64,000 bases of DNA, taken from assembly GCA_963696325.1 (NCBI GenBank), contig CAVOJV010000072.1:28161-92160 (forward strand), read 5' to 3'. The notes under the pieces were generated by a model. It worked only from the letters and a program-made list of their open reading frames with translations, had not been told where the DNA came from and ran no database searches. Every line of letters begins with the position of its first letter. The stretch's first letter is position 1. The stretch comes from CAVOJV01 sp963696325. Lineage in GTDB: Bacteria; Pseudomonadota; Gammaproteobacteria; Competibacterales; Competibacteraceae. Shown here in pieces: positions 62,593 to 64,000 of the stretch. The position numbers and the translations under genes were made by a program.

Positions 62593-62695
62593 GTGGCAGC
62601 CAACGGCGGCACGGCCAGGGGGAAGTAGCGCCAAAGTGCCCCGCCGTTGGATGTCCGCTCGATGGGAGGGTTGGGCATCATCTTGGAGAGCGCAC

Positions 62696-63016
62696 CTACT
62701 TCTTAGGCATGTTGATGATTTGTGCCGAAGCTGTTGGTGAGCTTGCAGGCGCTTCGGCCTTGCGCAAGAACACCGGCGCAACGTTCCAGTGCTGTCCGTG
62801 CTCGGTGATGACTGTGACTGTCTTGCGGTTGTACTTAGAGATGATGCCGCTGAGCACAGGCTGCCCATCGGGCTGAAACGAGACTCTTTCACCGATGCTG
62901 AAATCGAGCATGTGTGCGTGAGCGCGCATTTGATGCAGGAATTTCAAGCGGGCAACGACCCGGTTGTTGAGGTCGATGAGCTCCGCCTCGGTGAGTTTAT
63001 CGATATCGATCGGCAT
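62696..63016 (-). CDS. Conserved hypothetical protein with SH3-like C-terminal domain
   Basis: ATG 63016 (MPIDIDKLTEAELIDLNNRV) with GGAG 8 bases upstream is preferred over GTG 63025. 106 residues: an N-terminal helix (VARLKFLHQMRAHAHMLDFS), then a beta-rich segment IGERVSFQPDGQPVLSGIIS and YNRKTVTVITEHGQHWNVAP, which looks like a small KOW/SH3-like barrel. Such proteins occur in many proteobacteria without a known role. It sits between two IS6-like repeat elements. Confidence 0.6.
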   Translation of the reverse strand: MPIDIDKLTEAELIDLNNRVVARLKFLHQMRAHAHMLDFSIGERVSFQPDGQPVLSGIISKYNRKTVTVITEHGQHWNVAPVFLRKAEAPASSPTASAQIINMPKK

Positions 63017-63054
63017 CGCGAGCACTCCGTTTTCAGCACTGACGGGCAGTATGC

Positions 63055-63117
63055 GGTTGTGTTGCGTTAATTGTCGATAGCCGGCCTGTGGCTATCGACA
63101 ATTAACGCAACACAACC
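63055..63117. repeat. Perfect 28-bp inverted repeat with 7-base loop
   Basis: The left arm (63055-63082) starts GGTTGTGTTGCGTTAATTGT and the right arm (63090-63117) is its exact complement; the loop is GGCCTGT. The outer 16 bases resemble the IS6-like end GGTTCTGTTGCGTTAA at 15 positions, so it looks like two IS ends with everything between removed. The adjoining DNA on the right is the middle of a group II intron reverse transcriptase. Confidence 0.85.
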
Positions 63118-63755
63118 AGCGCTGGACCCCAATTGTGGGTAGTCCGCAAGGGGCGGTGGTTAGCCCACTACTCGCCAACATTTACCTTCATGAGCTTGAC
63201 GTCGAAATGCGTGAGGTGGGGTGGGCGATGGTGCGATATGCGGATGATGCCGTGGTGTTGTGCAGACGTCGGGAGGAAGCGGACGCTGCACTGGCCCATA
63301 TGCGAGCTTGGGTGAGCGCGAACGGCTTGACGTTGCATCCGGATAAAACCCACGTTGGGGACGGTCGGGTGGCGGGTCAGGGGTTCGAATTTCTGGGTTA
63401 CCGCTTTGAGGCAGGGAAGCGGTGGGTGCGCAAGAAAAGTCTGATGTCCTTACGGGATAAAATCCGTGCCAAGACGAAGCGTAACGGAGGTCAATCCATC
63501 GACTCCGTCATTGCGTCACTCAATCCGACGTTGAGATGTTGGTTTGCCTATTTCCAACATGCCCATCGCTTCACCTTCTCGTCAATCGACGGTTTTGTTC
63601 GCCGTCGTTTGCGGGCGATGCTACGCAGACAAAAGCACCGACCGGGTCAGGGACGATGCCTCCGCGATCACCAACAATCGCCGAATGCCTTCTTCGCCCA
63701 GCTTGGGCTGTTCACGATGTCCGCAGCCCTCCCCTTAGCGCGCCAATCCCGATGA
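63118..63755 (+). pseudogene. Group II intron reverse transcriptase/maturase, C-terminal half
   Basis: The frame enters at GSPQGAVVSPLLANIYLHEL (RT motif 4) and keeps the catalytic MVRYADDAVVLCRRREEADA (YADD, motif 5), HPDKTHVGDGR and FEFLGYRFEAGKRWVRK. The maturase region follows (LNPTLRCWFAYFQHAHRF) and the closing NAFFAQLGLFTMSAALPLAR. The N-terminal fingers and motifs 0-3 are missing, so it cannot be active. No endonuclease domain follows, as in class C introns. Confidence 0.85.
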
Positions 63756-63852
63756 GGAAACAACTGGCTGGAGAGCCCGTCGCGGGAAAACTGCACAGCG
63801 AGTTCGGAGGGAGGGGATGGCGAGCGTCGTTCCCTACCCCTATTCAACTTTC
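63118..63852 (+). ncRNA. 3' half of a second group II intron
   Basis: The segment contains the C-terminal half of a reverse transcriptase, then a domain V-like hairpin (about 63760-63800; GAGCCCGTCGCGGGAAAAC and TGCACAGCGAGTTCGG) and a domain VI-like stem (GGGAGGGGATGGCG paired with CCCTACCCC) ending near 63850. The 5' half is missing, replaced by the hairpin at 63055. The protein ending and the domain V type differ from the intron at 5227, so it is a separate lineage, perhaps bacterial class C. Confidence 0.6.
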
Positions 63853-63894
63853 AAATAGACACCCCAATAGGCGTGTTCTTAATGCACCTGGTAG
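63853..63894. other. Junction between intron end and integrase fragment
   Basis: A short stretch after the intron 3' end with no recognised attC-like palindrome that I can see by eye. Confidence 0.25.
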
Positions 63895-64000
63895 ATGTAT
63901 ATCATCATCATTGCCGGCTATGACATCCGCACCGTTCAGGAACTGCTCGGCCCCAAGGACGTGCAAACGACCATGTTCTACACCCATGTTCTGAACCGGG
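63895..64000 (+). pseudogene. Integron-type tyrosine recombinase, C-terminal end (runs off window)
   Basis: The frame reads AGYDIRTVQELLGPKDVQTT and MFYTHVLNR up to the window edge. This is the end of IntI/XerC-like integrases, with the catalytic Tyr in FYTHV. The usual GHKDV His is Pro here (GPKDV), which would damage catalysis. The catalytic Arg and N-terminal domains are absent because the preceding DNA is intron and junction sequence. Confidence 0.7.

Overview
The window looks like a chromosomal segment of a GC-rich gammaproteobacterium. Evidence is the housekeeping set (argB, hemB, aroE, coaBC-dut-phosphomannomutase, Fnr/Anr, yceH, yihY), a wax-ester/diacylglycerol acyltransferase and an Rnf operon. 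The gene mixture, with many IS elements and group II introns, reminds me of the Competibacter/Contendobacter group, but that is recall and not a computed assignment.

Layout. 1-8.4 kb is accessory: a cut DoxX gene, a VTT membrane protein, a secreted seven-blade WD40 protein, then a mosaic of IS110, IS6, an internally deleted group II intron, the 3' half of an IS21 element and the 5' part of an IS66 transposase. 8.5-21.3 kb is an amine/lysine catabolic block: two XRE-cupin regulators, a polyamine-type ABC importer, an omega-amine aminotransferase (GabT/DavT), glutaryl-CoA dehydrogenase, a CaiB-type CoA transferase and a semialdehyde dehydrogenase (GabD/DavD). Together they could import an amine such as 5-aminovalerate and carry it through glutarate to crotonyl-CoA. 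21.3-27.6 kb is a graveyard with two VapBC-type modules, an IS4-like element, and remnants of a nucleoside-phosphorylase gene, an IS630 transposase and HsdR. 27.6-33.3 kb has a nitrilase, two C45 Ntn-hydrolases and an ATP-grasp ligase, which I read as an unassigned amide-making/amide-breaking unit.

33.6-45.4 kb is the most interesting region: one tightly packed operon encoding an 830-aa ferredoxin-tailed protein, RnfB, a 1294-aa protein resembling pyruvate:ferredoxin oxidoreductase, RnfC, D, G, E, A and a 56-aa membrane protein with a Cys cluster resembling the NQR maturation factor NqrM. A GG-N10-GC sigma-54-like site lies upstream. I propose that the two large proteins feed or drain electrons at the RnfB/RnfC face of the ion-pumping Rnf complex.

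45.4-62.4 kb is mostly ordinary chromosome, beginning with a stand-alone Anbu proteasome-like gene. An IS66 scar lies at 46.4-47.4 kb. 62.4-64 kb returns to mobile debris: a 98-bp MITE, a perfect 28-bp inverted-repeat hairpin with IS6-like ends, the 3' half of a second group II intron, and the C-terminus of an integron-type integrase at the window edge.

Several otherwise recognisable genes carry frameshifts (gcdH, the VOC gene, the first C45 gene, probably the end of rnfD). Either the block is decaying or the sequence has indel errors, and raw reads would decide. I saw no tRNA, rRNA or CRISPR array.
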